From Siphonodentalium dalli (Eukaryota; Mollusca; Scaphopoda; Gadilida; Siphonodentaliidae), in the NCBI GenBank assembly GCA_032622095.1, contig CP136063.1, forward strand, positions 267,833,426-267,897,425: 64,000 nucleotides of DNA, written 5' to 3'. Every line of letters starts with the position of its first letter. Position 1 is the stretch's first letter. The notes beneath the pieces were generated by a model. The model was not told where the DNA came from. It did not search any database and was given only the letters and a program-made list of their open reading frames with translations. Position numbers and translations under genes: made by a program. Positions 33,240 through 45,093 of this stretch are shown in pieces.

Positions 33240-35300
33240 TTAACATTAATAACATGTACAATAACAATATTGGAATACATTTGAATCATTATAATGCATG
33301 TTACATGGTGATTTGGTGCTGTATAGTTGAATCAATTGACGTAATTAGTGATATCATGTTGACATGTCGACCATTTTGGAAAATGGCGGCCATTATGGAT
33401 TTTGTGACTGAAGAAAATGAAGCATCAACATTATAATTTATAAACATGTAAAATAACACTTCTGGGATACATTTGAATCATTATAATGCATGTTACATGG
33501 TGATTTGGTGCTGTATAGTTGAATCAATTGACGTAATTAGTGATATCATGTTGACATGTCGACCATTTTGGAAAATGGCGGCCATTATGGATTTTGTGAC
33601 TGAAGAAAATGAAGCATCAACATTATAATTTATAAACATGTAAAATAACACTTCTGGGATACATTTGAATCATTATAATTTATGTTACATGGTGATTTGG
33701 TGCTGTATAGTTGAATCAATTGACGTAATTAGTGATATCATGTTGACATGTCGACCATTTTGGAAAATGGCGGCCATTATGGATTTTGTGACTGAAGAAA
33801 ATGAAGCATCAACATTATAATTTATAAACATGTAAAATAACACTTCTGGGATACATTTGAATCATTATAATGCATGTTACATGGTGATTTGGTGCTGTAT
33901 AGTTGAATCAATTGACGTAATTAGTGATATCATGTTGACATGTCGACCATTTTGGAAAATGGCGGTCATTATGGATTTTGTGACTGAAGAAAATGAAGCA
34001 TCAACATTATAATTTATAAACATGTAAAATAACACTTCTGGGATACATTTGAATCATTATAATTTATGTTACATGGTGATTTGGTGCTGTATAGTTGAAT
34101 CAATTGACGTAATTAGTGATATCATGTTGACATGTCGACCATTTTGGAAAATGGCGGCCATTATGGATTTTGTGACTGAAGAAAATGAAGCATCAACATT
34201 ATAATTTATAAACATGTAAAATAACACATCTGGGATACATTTGAATCATTATAATGCATGTTACATGGTGATTTGGTGCCGTGTAGTCGAATAACTTGAC
34301 GTAATTAGTGATATCATGTTGAAATGTCGACCATTTTGGAAAATGGCGGCCATTTTGGAATTTGTGACTGCAGAAAATGAAGAATTAACATTATAAACAT
34401 GTAAAATAACACTTCTGGGATACATTTGAATCATTATAATTCATGTTACATGGTGATTTAGTGCTGTATAGTCGAATAAATTGACGTAATTATTTATATC
34501 ATGTTGAAATGTCGACCATTTTGGAAAATGGCGGCCATTTTGGATTTTATGACTGAAGAAAATGAAACATTAACATTATAAACATGTAAAATAACACTTC
34601 TGGGATACATTTGAATCATTATAATTCATGTTACATGGTGATTTGGTGCTGTATAGTCAAATAAATTGACATAATTAGTGATATTGTGTTGAAATGTCGG
34701 CCATTTTGGAAAATGGCGGCCATTTTGGATTTTGGGACTGAAGAAAATGAAGCATCAACATTATAATTTATAAACATGTAAAATAACACTTCTGGGATAC
34801 ATTTGAATCATTATAATGCATGTTACATGGTGATTTGGTGCCGTGTAGTCGAATAACTTGACGTAATTAGTGATATCATGTTGAAATGTCGACCATTTTG
34901 GAAAATGGCGGCCATTTTGGAATTTGTGACTGCAGAAAATGAAGAATTAACATTATAAACATGTAAAATAACACTTCTGGGATACATTTGAATCATTATA
35001 ATTCATGTTACATGGTGATTTAGTGCTGTATAGTCGAATAAATTGACGTAATTATTTATATCATGTTGAAATGTCGACCATTTTGGAAAATGGCGGCCAT
35101 TTTGGATTTTATGACTGAAGAAAATGAAACATTAACATTATAAACATGTAAAATAACACTTCTGGGATACATTTGAATCATTATAATTCATGTTACATGG
35201 TGATTTGGTGCTGTATAGTCAAATAAATTGACATAATTAGTGATATTGTGTTGAAATGTCGGCCATTTTGGAAAAAGGCGGCCATTTTGGATTTTGGGAC
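33240..35300 (+). repeat. ~190-bp satellite, about 11 units, with a three-unit higher-order period
   Basis: Each unit carries AACATGTAAAATAACACTTC, CATTTGAATCATTATAAT, GTTACATGGTGATTTGGTGC and GACCATTTTGGAAAATGGCG. Units begin near 33443, 33634, 33825, 34016, 34207, 34391, 34577, 34769, 34955 and 35141, with a partial unit at the left. Early units are nearly identical. From about 34207 diagnostic variants (GAATAACTTGACG, ATTTATATCATG, GATATTGTG) recur in order with a ~560-570-bp period. No coding capacity. Confidence 0.95.
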
Positions 35301-35544
35301 TTTTTCAGGGTGGCCCCCTTTTTCATTTTAAAGATATTGGCCATAGGTATAATATTCACTATTCAGAAGTTTGACTGGAATTTTTTTTAGTTAACATCTG
35401 GATATGACCAGTCTGAAATAGAGAATCTGCATGTTTCAAAAGTAACCGCGGGTGTGGTTATATATTGGAATAAACGTCTTCATTTATAGAATATTCTAAT
35501 TGTTTTGTTTAGCGCAACATTTCGTATCACGGATGATCAGGAAC
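35301..35544. other. Spacer after the satellite
   Basis: No recognisable feature. Confidence 0.3.
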
Positions 35545-35830
35545 CCTCGCTATACGCTATACGCTCACATTGAACGTATTTCAAAATCCAAAATATGCCA
35601 TAATATACCGGAGTTATTTGAATCTGAATTACGCTCTATATGAACGTAAATGTGGTGTCACTTTCAGCGGAATAACGGGTAATACGCTCATGAATTTAGG
35701 AATTTATTTCAGAATCGGCTGTTTTCGTTCCCCATTTACGTTCATGTCGAGCGTGATTCACTTTCAAATAACGCCAATATGGGTGTATTTGGGTTTTTGA
35801 AATACGTTCAATATGAACCTATTTGCATGA
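35545..35830. mobile_element. Probable palindromic MITE
   Basis: CATTGAACGTATTTCAAAAT near the left end pairs with TTTTTGAAATACGTTCAATA near the right. Inner modules (CCATAATATACC against the CGCCAATATGGG region) are weaker. Boundaries are approximate. The 76-codon ORF inside has no support. Confidence 0.5.
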
Positions 35831-36857
35831 GGATATGTTGCGCTGTATGCTTCTGATATGTCATGAATACTTTCAGTCGCGCTAAATCGGGCGAGAATTT
35901 GTGTTGTTATCCTTCATCCCATTTCCCTCTCTTCTGATTGGCTGATAGTGCGTCACATGGCGGGCGATAAATCACCATATTACCCTCGAGGGTAACATTG
36001 TCTCAGTTATTGACTGCTCAGTTGTTACCAGTAAACATAGAACTACGAAGAACTCACCGCGCAGAGATTCTCTGACAGCTCTCTGATTATTTCGAAAACC
36101 ACTGTTTTTATAAACCGCACTGTTTCATAACAACCGCGAACTGTGGTGTTTGCTAATTTGCATAATTGTGTGTTTTTTTATTTGCAATTAAAGCACGCTA
36201 TGTATAATGGTGTTATCATAGACACATATCTGTTATAAGGTGTAATATTCATATTGGACCTTTTTATATCAATAATAAAGACCGTGGGACAAATAGATAA
36301 ACCTTATTATGTAGTTGGTATGCTGCAGACAATTGCACATACGATGTACATACGTTACAACTACGTTTATGTACTATAGATCAAATGGCCACTCTTTGCT
36401 GTTTATCAATTGATTATTTCTTTTCTTCAATACATTCATCAGACTTCAGAGAATACCCGTATGTTGCGTAACGATCTGTGACAGATGTCAATTTCTTTTT
36501 GCACTACTACAACGTGTTAGTTTCACATTTTAGCATTCTGGAAATTAACACGTCTGTCGGCGTCTTCACGCTCATTTGAAACGAAACCGAACATTTCGCT
36601 GCATGGCTACTCAACTTCGAAATTACTTTACTCCTCTTTCCGTGAACCGATTTCCACAATGCAACCAGCAAACTGACCGGAGAATATCTGCGCAAATGAC
36701 GGGTCTGTTAATTAATCCAGATTATGAATGTTTTATTTTCTAAATAGCGATGATTCCAACATAGAATTAACTTTTCGAACTGGATTAAATAATATATGCG
36801 CGCATTTATGCCTGATATTAAGGAGGTTCGTGTGTACTCCATTGTCAGATAACAAAA
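35831..36857. other. Unassigned stretch
   Basis: About 1 kb with only short motif-free ORFs. No repeats identified. Confidence 0.35.
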
Positions 36858-36980
36858 CAGTTATCACCCTTGTTTTCGTGAGACACGGGGATTTGTCGCC
36901 GCTCTCGACCCTCGGGTGACATTCCAGGTCTCGAGCGGGCGACAAATCCCCGTGTCTCACTCAATCGCGGGCGATAACTG
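36858..36980. mobile_element. Palindromic MITE
   Basis: The outer pair CAGTTATC/GATAACTG and a long inner pair, GTGAGACACGGGGATTTGTC with GACAAATCCCCGTGTCTCAC (exact inverses), surround a ~35-bp loop with TCGACC/GGTCTCGA. Folds into one hairpin. No coding capacity. Confidence 0.75.
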
Positions 36981-37093
36981 TATATTATTATAACATGTGT
37001 TTGAAAACTAGCTGAGTTTGCTGAATGTCTAATTAAAGTAGAACGTCTATTGTTTCTAAACAATCAAAGACACACTTAATGAGCCTTCCCATT

Positions 37094-37479
37094 TTAACTC
37101 TTTACCCAACAAACCGGCCAAAACCGGCCAAAACCGGCCAAAACGGCCAAATAAAGCTTCAACAGCCTAAAATATCTTGGGTCTGTCTCAATAAAACCAT
37201 ACAAATATGGATATCATTGGAACCGGCTCATTGACCACATTTTGATGGTTACAGTTATGCCCTGTGCCAATGCATTCTCTTATATATGCGAGTCGACCAT
37301 ATAAGAGAATGCATTGGCCTAACACTTTTTACCATTTTTTCTTACATTCTTTAACAATTTTATAATTTTTAATGTGTTAAGCCAATGCATTCTCTTATAT
37401 ATGCGAGGCGACCTATGGTCGACTCGCATATATAAGAGAATGCATTGGCACAGGGCCGTTCTGTTGGGTAAAGGGTTAA
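37094..37479. mobile_element. piggyBac-like MITE carrying a nested double-hairpin MITE
   Basis: The outer element spans 37098-37475 with ends CTCTTTACCCAACA and TGTTGGGTAAAGGG, flanked by TTAA on both sides (37094-37097, 37476-37479). Just inside the left end is a short tandem of AAAACCGGCC (37112-37150). The right terminus is identical to that at positions 4-20 of the window. The nested element fills 37260-37455. Confidence 0.8.
37260..37455. mobile_element. Short double-hairpin MITE (nested)
   Basis: CCCTGTGCCAATGCATTCTC opens the element and GAGAATGCATTGGCACAGGG closes it. The right hairpin is complete. The left hairpin has lost part of its loop (GTCGACCATATAAGAGAATG). The middle is only ~75 bp and lacks the CAGAGCCCC module of the long copies, so this is a deletion derivative. 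Confidence 0.85.
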
Positions 37480-37937
37480 CAACAAATGACTAGAAGAAAT
37501 TTATCCCGAAATTCTGGTAAACTGTTGGGGTGGCTAATGGTACCTCTATCTGGTATTATAATTCATCTTTCTAAATATATGTGATATAACCTGACTGTAA
37601 TCACTTGTGTATCACCCTGTGGTGTGTGGTATAACTACTTTACGTTTTTGTATGATATATGGCGAAAGTGGGAAATTGCATTTAAGTATATTAATTAAAA
37701 CTAGAATGTTCAAATACTGGCAAAGTCACAAATAGCGAACCTGAAAGATTCCTAAAAATGTTACTGAATCTAATGCAGTCAATGTTATGTGATGCAGGAA
37801 AAGATGAAAATATTTCCCCCTGGTTGAGTTGTATTCACGAGTTAATAGACAAATGTAACCAACCGCATATAGGGTGCGCAGGCCATGCCACCAACGTAGA
37901 TTAGCTAGTATCATATCTAAAATGTTGCCTTATTTCC
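37480..37937. other. Unassigned stretch
   Basis: No motif-bearing ORF. Possibly upstream LINE remains, but unsupported. Confidence 0.3.
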
Positions 37938-38360
37938 GAACAAAGAGATTCTTGGGAACATGATATGAACAACACAAGTCGTGGTAATAAATACCGAATA
38001 TTCAAACATGACTTTGATTTTGAACCCTATCTTGATGTACTTAGCGACCAAAACCGAACACTGTTATGCAAATTCCGAACTAGTAACCACAAGTTACCAA
38101 TAGAAACGGGACGGTGAAACAATACCGACCGTGATGATCGCACTTGCGTATTATGCGATACAAGGGAAATTGGTGACGAATTTCACTACCTTCTCGTGTG
38201 TAAAAAAATAACCAATGCTCGGCGCAGATTGTTACCAATGTTAACTGGCCGACGTCCTAATACAATATTGATGAGTGATTTACTCAATGATGACAACGTA
38301 ACACATCTCCGCAAGTTGTGCGAATTTATTAAGCTTGTAAATCGAGAAATGACCGAATAA
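37938..38360 (+). pseudogene. LINE C-terminal fragment with Cys/His knuckle
   Basis: The plus-strand frame from about 37938 through the ATG at 37965 to TAA at 38358-38360 reads RDSWEHDMNN, then LLCKFRTSNHKLPIETGR. A TGA (38115-38117) follows where a Trp is expected, then DDRTCVLCDTREIGDEFHYL with a final LVC. F-R-x-S-N-H-K-L-x-I-E-x-G-R-W and C-x2-C ... G-D-E-x-H-x-L-x-x-C are typical of the extreme C-terminus of LINE polymerases in invertebrates. The Cys/His cluster probably binds metal and RNA in intact relatives. There is no RT core upstream, so it is 5' truncated. A tail with GAAATAAACTGATTGATTG near 38680 may be the 3' end. Confidence 0.8.
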
Positions 38361-39444
38361 CTCAGCTGGACAATAGGTAGAACAAGCATTATCACAATTT
38401 CTATAAGAACAGTACCGATTTACGCATACACATGGTTATTAATATATATTTATAAATTTGTATATGTAAGCAATCTATTTACTTATATGTGCTTATATAT
38501 ATTTACAATCTTGATATACATGTTACAATGTTACATATAAGTATCGATGCAGGGTATGCAATGTATCCATGTAATACAACATTTGTCAACCGGAAGTTCA
38601 CATATACCTATGTACATATTGTACATATATATATTTAACTATTATTATCTCCATACCAATGTTATGTATTGGATTATGAGAAATAAACTGATTGATTGTT
38701 GTGTGTAGTAGTGACATGTCCGTAACGTCAAGGAGTAGTCGAGGTTGTCTGTGTGTATATCTTTATTTAGAGTAAAGTGATGAGATATTTTCTTCAGATA
38801 CACCCAGCGGAACAGCACATTTGTGTGTAAAGTAAAACTTAGTTTAAAGTAACCGTAGTTTTAAATGAGAGTCAAGTTGGAATGATGAACTTCTTTCGGA
38901 TTAGAAATCCGGCTAAACTTATATACAAAAGGAGTAAGAACTTAACTGGCCAATCATAAGTCCCTGTTTCACACACGTTTTTTAGCTTGCTAATTCCAAT
39001 AATCCTGTGCCATTTGTGGAATCAACCTGTCAAAATAGTCATATGTAACTTGGCAGGTAGGATGGTTCGAACTGGGTGACAGGCTGCTATCACCTTATAT
39101 ACTGGCGTGATACACCCATGAGAGCACCCTATATACCTAATCGAATGATGCTGTTCCTGTCAGTCCATGACCTCTACATATAAAAATCTATTGGAAGGCC
39201 ATGAGAATGTGACTGCGGTATACAGTAACACCACAGTTACAATGCACTAAGCCAATGCTGTTATACTCTCTCTTTAGGCTGGGAAATATTTCCTAGAAAT
39301 ATGCGACTAATTTTTACGCATTACTTTTCAAACTACCAGCTATTAGATCTAATAATATAAAAGTTGATTTTAGCAGACATCGTTCTGTTGACATCAGTCT
39401 GTTACAGTGTGGTCGTTTCAATTGTGGCCATATAAGGTGTAGTC
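38361..39444. other. Unassigned stretch, possible LINE 3' UTR at the start
   Basis: Positions 38361-38700 are AT-rich and may be the 3' UTR of the preceding fragment. 38700-39444 shows no repeats or coding motifs I can name. Confidence 0.35.
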
Positions 39445-39446
39445 AG

Positions 39447-39475
<29 letters not shown>
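39445..39475 (-). repeat. (TTA)n microsatellite tail of a LINE
   Basis: About ten AAT units on the plus strand. On the minus strand it lies just downstream of the LINE C-terminus at 39609-39805. CR1/L2-type LINEs often end in a short tandem repeat instead of poly-A. Confidence 0.7.
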
Positions 39476-39477
<2 letters not shown>

Positions 39478-39608
39478 AGTTTATAGCCACGGATCCACGA
39501 TATGTGTTCTCGGGCTTTACACAAAATAATATATATCATACAAATAACATGTTAACATGCAAACATAATTCATACAGCTGTAGTGACGAATTGGAATCTG
39601 CGGTTGAA

Positions 39609-39811
39609 TTATTGACACTGTGTGTGACCGAATGCCCTTTTGAACAAGTGACACTTTAAAGCTGTTTTAAATTGATCAATAGGTTGTGGAGCGTTAAGGT
39701 GGTTTGGCAATAAATTCCAGAGCCTGGGACCGGCCACGGAAAATGCGCGGTCGCGCATGTTATTAGATTACCAGGAGTATGTATCAACAAGTTCGACTTT
39801 GCAGACCTAAG
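39609..39811 (-). pseudogene. LINE C-terminal fragment, 3' half (RAFSVAGPRLWN)
   Basis: From 39758 to a TAA at 39609-39611 the minus strand encodes 49 residues beginning MRDRAFSVAGPRLWNLLPNH and including DQFKTALKCHLF. This is the classic end of CR1/L2-like LINE polymerases. Immediately upstream, in another frame, is RSAKSNLLIHTPG, the preceding conserved block, so a small frameshift lies near 39765. The block stops at 39806-39811, where a TIR element is inserted. It resumes on the other side at 41096. (TTA)n downstream marks the 3' end. Confidence 0.88.
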
Positions 39812-41095
39812 TTAGTCCAAGTCTTCTCGTACTAAAACCGGCTAAGATATTGGGATGGAGGTGCCGGTCTTTAGTCCGAGTTCCAGGCCCATGCATTCTT
39901 ATGACACGACTTAAGCGTTAGTGACCCGCTCAAATAAAACCACAATTATATGAAATAAAATATCACAATTGCGACAATAAACGGATATTTTCCGCAATGT
40001 TTACAAATTTTTAAAAGTATGCGAACTCAGTTGACCTCGCGAACTGTGTTCGGCATTTTCCGTTGAAAATATTACGTAGATTTTCGACTGACAACGCAAA
40101 TTACGATGAATTCTCCATTGTAATCGTAATTATGTTTGTCAATAAATAAAAAATAAATAGATTAATTAAACATTGAAGATATAAATGTAATACATTAAAT
40201 AAATTACGGGGAATTACAACCCTCTCAAAGTTTAAAACAGTATAAACACAACGACCATTAGAATAAATAATATGGTGCTACATTTCCCACATTTGGTGGA
40301 CTTCAGCGAAATTAAGATATATACTAAGCGAACAGAGCAATATACTGCTCTTGTTAAGCACACAAAAAATCAAACAAAATTTGTATAAATTTTTAACCTT
40401 AAGTTTGAAAAGTCCCACTAAAACGGAAGAACTATATTTCGAAACTGTGTGATTCGGTTCTCCGATTATTTTATCAACACAAAAGTCAAAATGCACATGG
40501 ATGAAAATCACACGCATGGCAAGTCAGACACAAGAGTTCTAATTTGCTCCAATTTTGACAAGTTGCTTGCGAAAATTGTCAACAAAACTACCTTTCTGAT
40601 CCTCCATTATGTCATTAAGTTTTTAGTGCGGGAATTGTTCTCAAAGCACATTGGAAACTGGACTTTGCGGCGATCGGTTTTCGCTATTTTGTTCGGAAAA
40701 CCCCGCGCTATATATAGAAACGGAAACTAGAATACTCAGAACAAACACCGGACAATGCCGAAGTTCTTCGGAACCTGAGTTCGGCTTTCAGTTAAGTAAA
40801 CAAACAGAAAAAACAGCGATGTTGGTGACAATCAACCGGAATATTCTATGCGTAATTTAACATGAAAGTTAGATTATTATACACCATTATGACCATAAGA
40901 TGTCTCTCTTTCCGATGTATATGGCATCATGTATTGATTCATTAGGTAAATCGAGTAAAATACACCACAGATTCCCGCCACAGATCGTGGGCGTAACTCG
41001 TGTGATAGGATTGGTATAGAAGCGGGCTTGGACTAAAGACCGGCACCTCCATCCCAATATCTTAGCCGGTTTTAGTACGAGAAGACTTGGACTAA
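39812..41095. mobile_element. 1.28-kb TIR element inserted in a LINE
   Basis: TIRs of about 66 bp: left 39812-39877 starts TTAGTCCAAGTCTTCTCGTA, right 41030-41095 is its inverse and ends TACGAGAAGACTTGGACTAA. CCTAAG flanks both sides (39806-39811, 41096-41101), a 6-bp target duplication, or 4 bp (CTAA) if the TIR is extended by one base. The interior is AT-rich with ORFs below 95 codons and no transposase motif. I cannot assign a superfamily from the ends. Confidence 0.88.
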
Positions 41096-41165
41096 CCTAA
41101 GTGGTTGATAACGTACAACGATCTCGGATATGTAAGATGGTGCTAAGTCCAACATTAATAATACT
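41096..41165 (-). pseudogene. LINE C-terminal fragment, 5' half
   Basis: The minus strand reads LAPSYISEIVVRYQPLRL up to the CCTAAG duplication. It joins the RSAKSNLL block of 39609-39811 in frame when one copy of the duplication is removed. APSY-x-S-E and L-R-S-A are consecutive blocks in LINE polymerases. Upstream of about 41165 similarity fades. Confidence 0.85.
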
Positions 41166-41369
41166 ATTACATGTGTATGACACGGGGTATCTTTCGTTGA
41201 GTCGTGGTGACGCAGTGCCCTAAATGTAACCGTAACTGCGAACCGCGAAACCTCTCTAATATAATTAGCGCCCACGAGACGTATGTGTAACTGCTATATG
41301 TTAATTTGTTCAGACAGGCTCACTGAGCAGGCACAGCTGAGGGTAGATCATGTCATGAATATCTACTCA
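41166..41369. other. Unassigned spacer
   Basis: Possibly decayed LINE sequence upstream of the fragment. No motif. Confidence 0.3.
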
Positions 41370-41824
41370 TATCATATTCCACCAGTACAAAACCTGGGAA
41401 CTTTTTGAAGGTTTGACAGGGAACCTTATAAAGTCGAAAAGTAACTCGGGGGAATATATTTCTTAGTTATTATCTGTTCCTTATATATACATGTACTATA
41501 CTATATAATATACTTCACTGTAGGTGAAAGTCCTAACTCGAAATTGAATGTTTTTCTGTGACTTTTGTGAGTCGATATCGCAATTAACACTGAATTAATT
41601 ACCCAGGAAAAACTCCATAATTGTACACGACGCAAAGCAAAATCGCTCACAAAGTCACTTAAATCGTGAAATTTCAAATTGGGACCTTCACATACAGTAA
41701 AGTAAATTATTAAGGAACAGATAATAACAAAGAAATATAATCTCCGCGTTATTTTCTGGACTATATAAGGTTCCCTGTCAAAACTTCAAACAGTTCCAAG
41801 GTTTTGTACTGGTGGAATATGATA
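41370..41824. mobile_element. MITE with ~125-bp inverted repeats and possible TA target site
   Basis: The arms 41372-41490 and 41700-41822 are inverted with about 85-90 % match by eye (TCATATTCCACCAGTACAAA, TTTGACAGGGAACCTTATA, TTATTATCTGTTCCTTA). TA borders both ends, consistent with Tc1/mariner-type insertion, though TA is common here. The centre is ~210 bp, with no ORF. Confidence 0.8.
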
Positions 41825-42117
41825 TCCATACGTGTGTAGTTAAGAGTAAAGATTCATTACATGATCTGAGCTGCGATGTGAACCACGTAACTGTACATGC
41901 ATTTCAGTAACCATATTAACGATCGCTATTGAAAGGGTTTACTAAACTTTTATTCCAAGGCATAAGCGCACATTTTGCCTAACATTCCTGATTTTGCAAA
42001 ATGTTTTTCTCCACGGCTGTTTTAATTTGATACATGTGATTATGTCACTCAATTTGAGGAACATCAATTATTTGGAAATTATATGCCCACATGACACGAA
42101 CATTCTTGATATTTCAC
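41825..42117. other. Unassigned stretch
   Basis: No feature recognised. Confidence 0.3.
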
Positions 42118-42190
42118 TGCATCCAGGTATGAAGAACGAACTGCATCCAGGTACACAGAACGAACTGCACACAGGTGCCAAGAACGTTTT
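42118..42190. repeat. 24-bp repeat, 3 units
   Basis: Three units around GAACTGCATCCAGGTA with the alternating endings TGAAGAAC, CACAGAAC and CCAAGAAC. Confidence 0.8.
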
Positions 42191-42961
42191 CAAAAGTTAA
42201 ACTGTTGTATATGCAATCTATGGATCTATGACTAACTTAATGTGAAATGTAGGTTTTCACTGAGAAAATAGGTAGTGACATCGTTTCGCAGCTCTTACCA
42301 AATCGGCTTTGGAAATTTTGTCCAATTTTATGTAATCATGGTCGATTAGTAAAGGTGTCCTGTCATATTTTACACATTAAAGGACGGGCGACGTTCGTTC
42401 AGAAATATTCAAATTTGTTCAAATCGCCATCAACGGAAGGAATAATAAAATATATATAGTTTTGTTCATATGCCAAACATAATCAGCGCGTAAATAGTAT
42501 ATTTTCATCAAGGCATACGATTGTGTACGTAAACAAGAATCTTCTCGTGTTACAGAAGTTTTGCTTATGTTTACATAACACATGGCATTTCTATTGGTTA
42601 ATCACACAAATATGATATAAACGCTCTTTATTACTTCCATATCAGGAAAACAGTAACAAATAACGCTCTTTATGTTTACCATATCCGGATCTAAACAAAA
42701 GCCAAGGAAAAACATTTTGACAATAACATACTGTTTATGCCATATTTCTTATTGGCATAAGACAAGGTATGTCTATATTTTACCATTTCTTTTGACTATG
42801 GCGGTTTTTGACGGAGCTGAATATTTTAACAGCCTACCCACCGCCAACGCCGCCCGTATCTTTAAAACTGTTCTACATCATACATCAAGTAGATCGTATA
42901 ACCATGAGTGTGCAGCCTGTTCTCCCGAAAACCGCACATTGTCTGCTTATATCATAACTAG
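42191..42961. other. Unassigned stretch
   Basis: A 99-codon ORF at 42672-42971 has no recognisable motif. Nothing called. Confidence 0.35.
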
Positions 42962-43083
42962 TTTTAAGTAGATAATCTGCTTAGAATAGACTAATTTTGA
43001 GTCGATAATGTGCTGAAATTATGATCGTTTTAATCACATCGACTCATAATGAGGTGGTTCTAAGCAAATGATGTGTCATTTAG
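42962..43083. mobile_element. Possible small palindromic element
   Basis: TCTGCTTAGAAT ... TTTTGAGTCGAT near the left end pairs with ATCGACTCATAA ... GTTCTAAGCAAA near the right. The arms are about 35-40 bp with mismatches. Confidence 0.45.
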
Positions 43084-44652
43084 CACCGACAAGGCGATAA
43101 ATACAAGTCAGAATCGTGTTTGTAAATAGAAAACAAAAGTTCAAAACTTCACGCTTCAATCCAAAGCCCTTGGAAATATCAGGCAGAAACTATGTTCAGA
43201 TTAATATTATGTTCTTCACAAATGGTTGAAGAAATCCCTACTTTGAGTCAAACTGTAGACTTGAATTGTCATCAGTTGGACAATTTCTAACCATTGTGGT
43301 ATCTAGCTTGGACAGCATGAGGGCCAGTTAACTAAAATAATCAAAGGGGTGCAGTTGAAAGACCCAATAAACAGCCATAATTTAGCTAAATGTCCCCACA
43401 GCTCGCTTATATAATGACCAATCATATTGGGGAAGCAAGTGCCATGATATTATACAGCATCGATGTTACTTGGTGATTAAGTTGAAACCTGATTGCGTTG
43501 AAAGTCAGTCCACAATTAGAATAACTATCAGATTCGGTTGTCAAGATGTCTGCCCCCACGTCAGCCAAATTATGAGAAATAAATCGATAACGCTGCACAG
43601 ACCGAGCGTGATGCTCGTTTCGGGACCTCGTATAGCTAAACGCGTCGACACGACATGTCAGTAGCGCATAACATGATTACATACACCCGAATGTCGAGAG
43701 CGAAACAAGATATTGGATATGGCAATCGATATTGTTATTATCTGTTTATGTATCTCAAAACATCTACGCTTTAGAACTTCCGAACAAATTCGTCGATATA
43801 GCGCTCAAAACACGTGTTTTGTTTCTTATAGTTTTCAATAAATTTTAGATCATTTCGTTTGTTCCGGTTAAAATGATTCAATCAGATTGCAGCTGTAAAC
43901 CATGGGAAGAAAATATAGAGCTGTTATCGCTCTGAAACGTTTACGGTACTACATACATATGATTGAAACAAAAACAACGAATAGTATTATGTGACGGCCA
44001 CAAGAACGCAAAAATCCTGGCAAAAATTGTAAGAGATTTTCAATAAAAACACTCTCTGGATCGATCCGGCGAACACTTGAAATTCACGTTTCATCATCTT
44101 CATTCTATATGGAATCTGAAAAAAATATTAAGAGAAGACCAAAACAAAACCACTTGGTTTGCACTCCAAAATACACCTAATAATGTCTCCCGGTATCGAA
44201 ATATGTCGATAACTACTTGAAGTACCTTTCTACGAACATTATATATGTCCCAGAAAGACGCACTGAAGCAAATACAAAAATCGACTTGAACACGATTGCA
44301 CGATTCGTCATCTCCGGTTAAAAACTTCCGAGAAACCTGGTTTAAACCCCCCATTGGCGGTGCAGCCAAACCGGGTCTAAGTGGGCGTTTTTGTCGTTTA
44401 GTGGCTAGCTGATTGACAACTGCAGTCCGTGATATGAGCATGCAGTCAAACTACCCTGTTACCAAGCGGAACAAAAGGCAGGCTGATGTAATACTTACTG
44501 ACACGTCCTCAATTATCGCGTGCGAATGAATCAACTGTGACATGATAACACCAGTCTGCAGTCGCCACTTAGATACGCCCTCACTCGAGATTATTTACAG
44601 CTCCACCATTTGACTGATTGTTTGACAATTCTAAACCGCGATGAAGAAAAGA
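43084..44652. other. Unassigned stretch
   Basis: No motif-bearing ORF. GATTCGTCATCTC at about 44304 is a lone copy of the end motif of the element at 44653-45093. Confidence 0.35.
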
Positions 44653-45093
44653 CGGATTCGTCATCTCAGGTTTAGCCTCGGTAAAGATGGCTTAGCTGGA
44701 CCGCCGAATTAGATGGTTTAGTTGCCGGTTTAAACTTATAAAACACAAAAACAATATCGAAATTGACAAAAACTTATCTCCACACACTTTATAGGTGTGA
44801 GTGATTCTCGCATATAAATTTCAAATCAAAATTTGCTCGCTGTCGTTATTATTGATTTTCGCAATCAAAAAAACGAGGCGGTCCGCATTAGGAAAGTACG
44901 ATTAATTATCTCGACGATACAGAGACACTACTACTAAACCGCTGGTCTGGCTGGACCAGGTTTAAACCAGAGATGACGAATGCGTCACTTAGACCTGCGG
45001 TCTCGGGTTTAAACCACGGATTTAGCTGACTCACGGCGGTTTAAACCTAGATGTTTACGTACACCAGGTTTAAACCTGAGATGACGAATCCGG
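44653..45093. mobile_element. TIR element with GGATTCGTCATCTC ends
   Basis: The left end CGGATTCGTCATCTCAGGTT and right end AACCTGAGATGACGAATCCG are exact inverses. Inner segments rich in GGTTTAAACC recur several times. A diverged copy of the end motif lies inside at 44971. No ORF with motifs; no clear target duplication seen. Confidence 0.75.

Noticed and set aside
40278-40730. Transposase inside the 1.28-kb TIR element (ORFs of 79 and 93 codons)
   Set aside because: Overlapping ORFs on opposite strands without a DDE pattern, helix-turn-helix or family resemblance.
44100-44441. 113-codon minus-strand ORF
   Set aside because: No recognisable motif, isolated, and of a length expected by chance in this composition.
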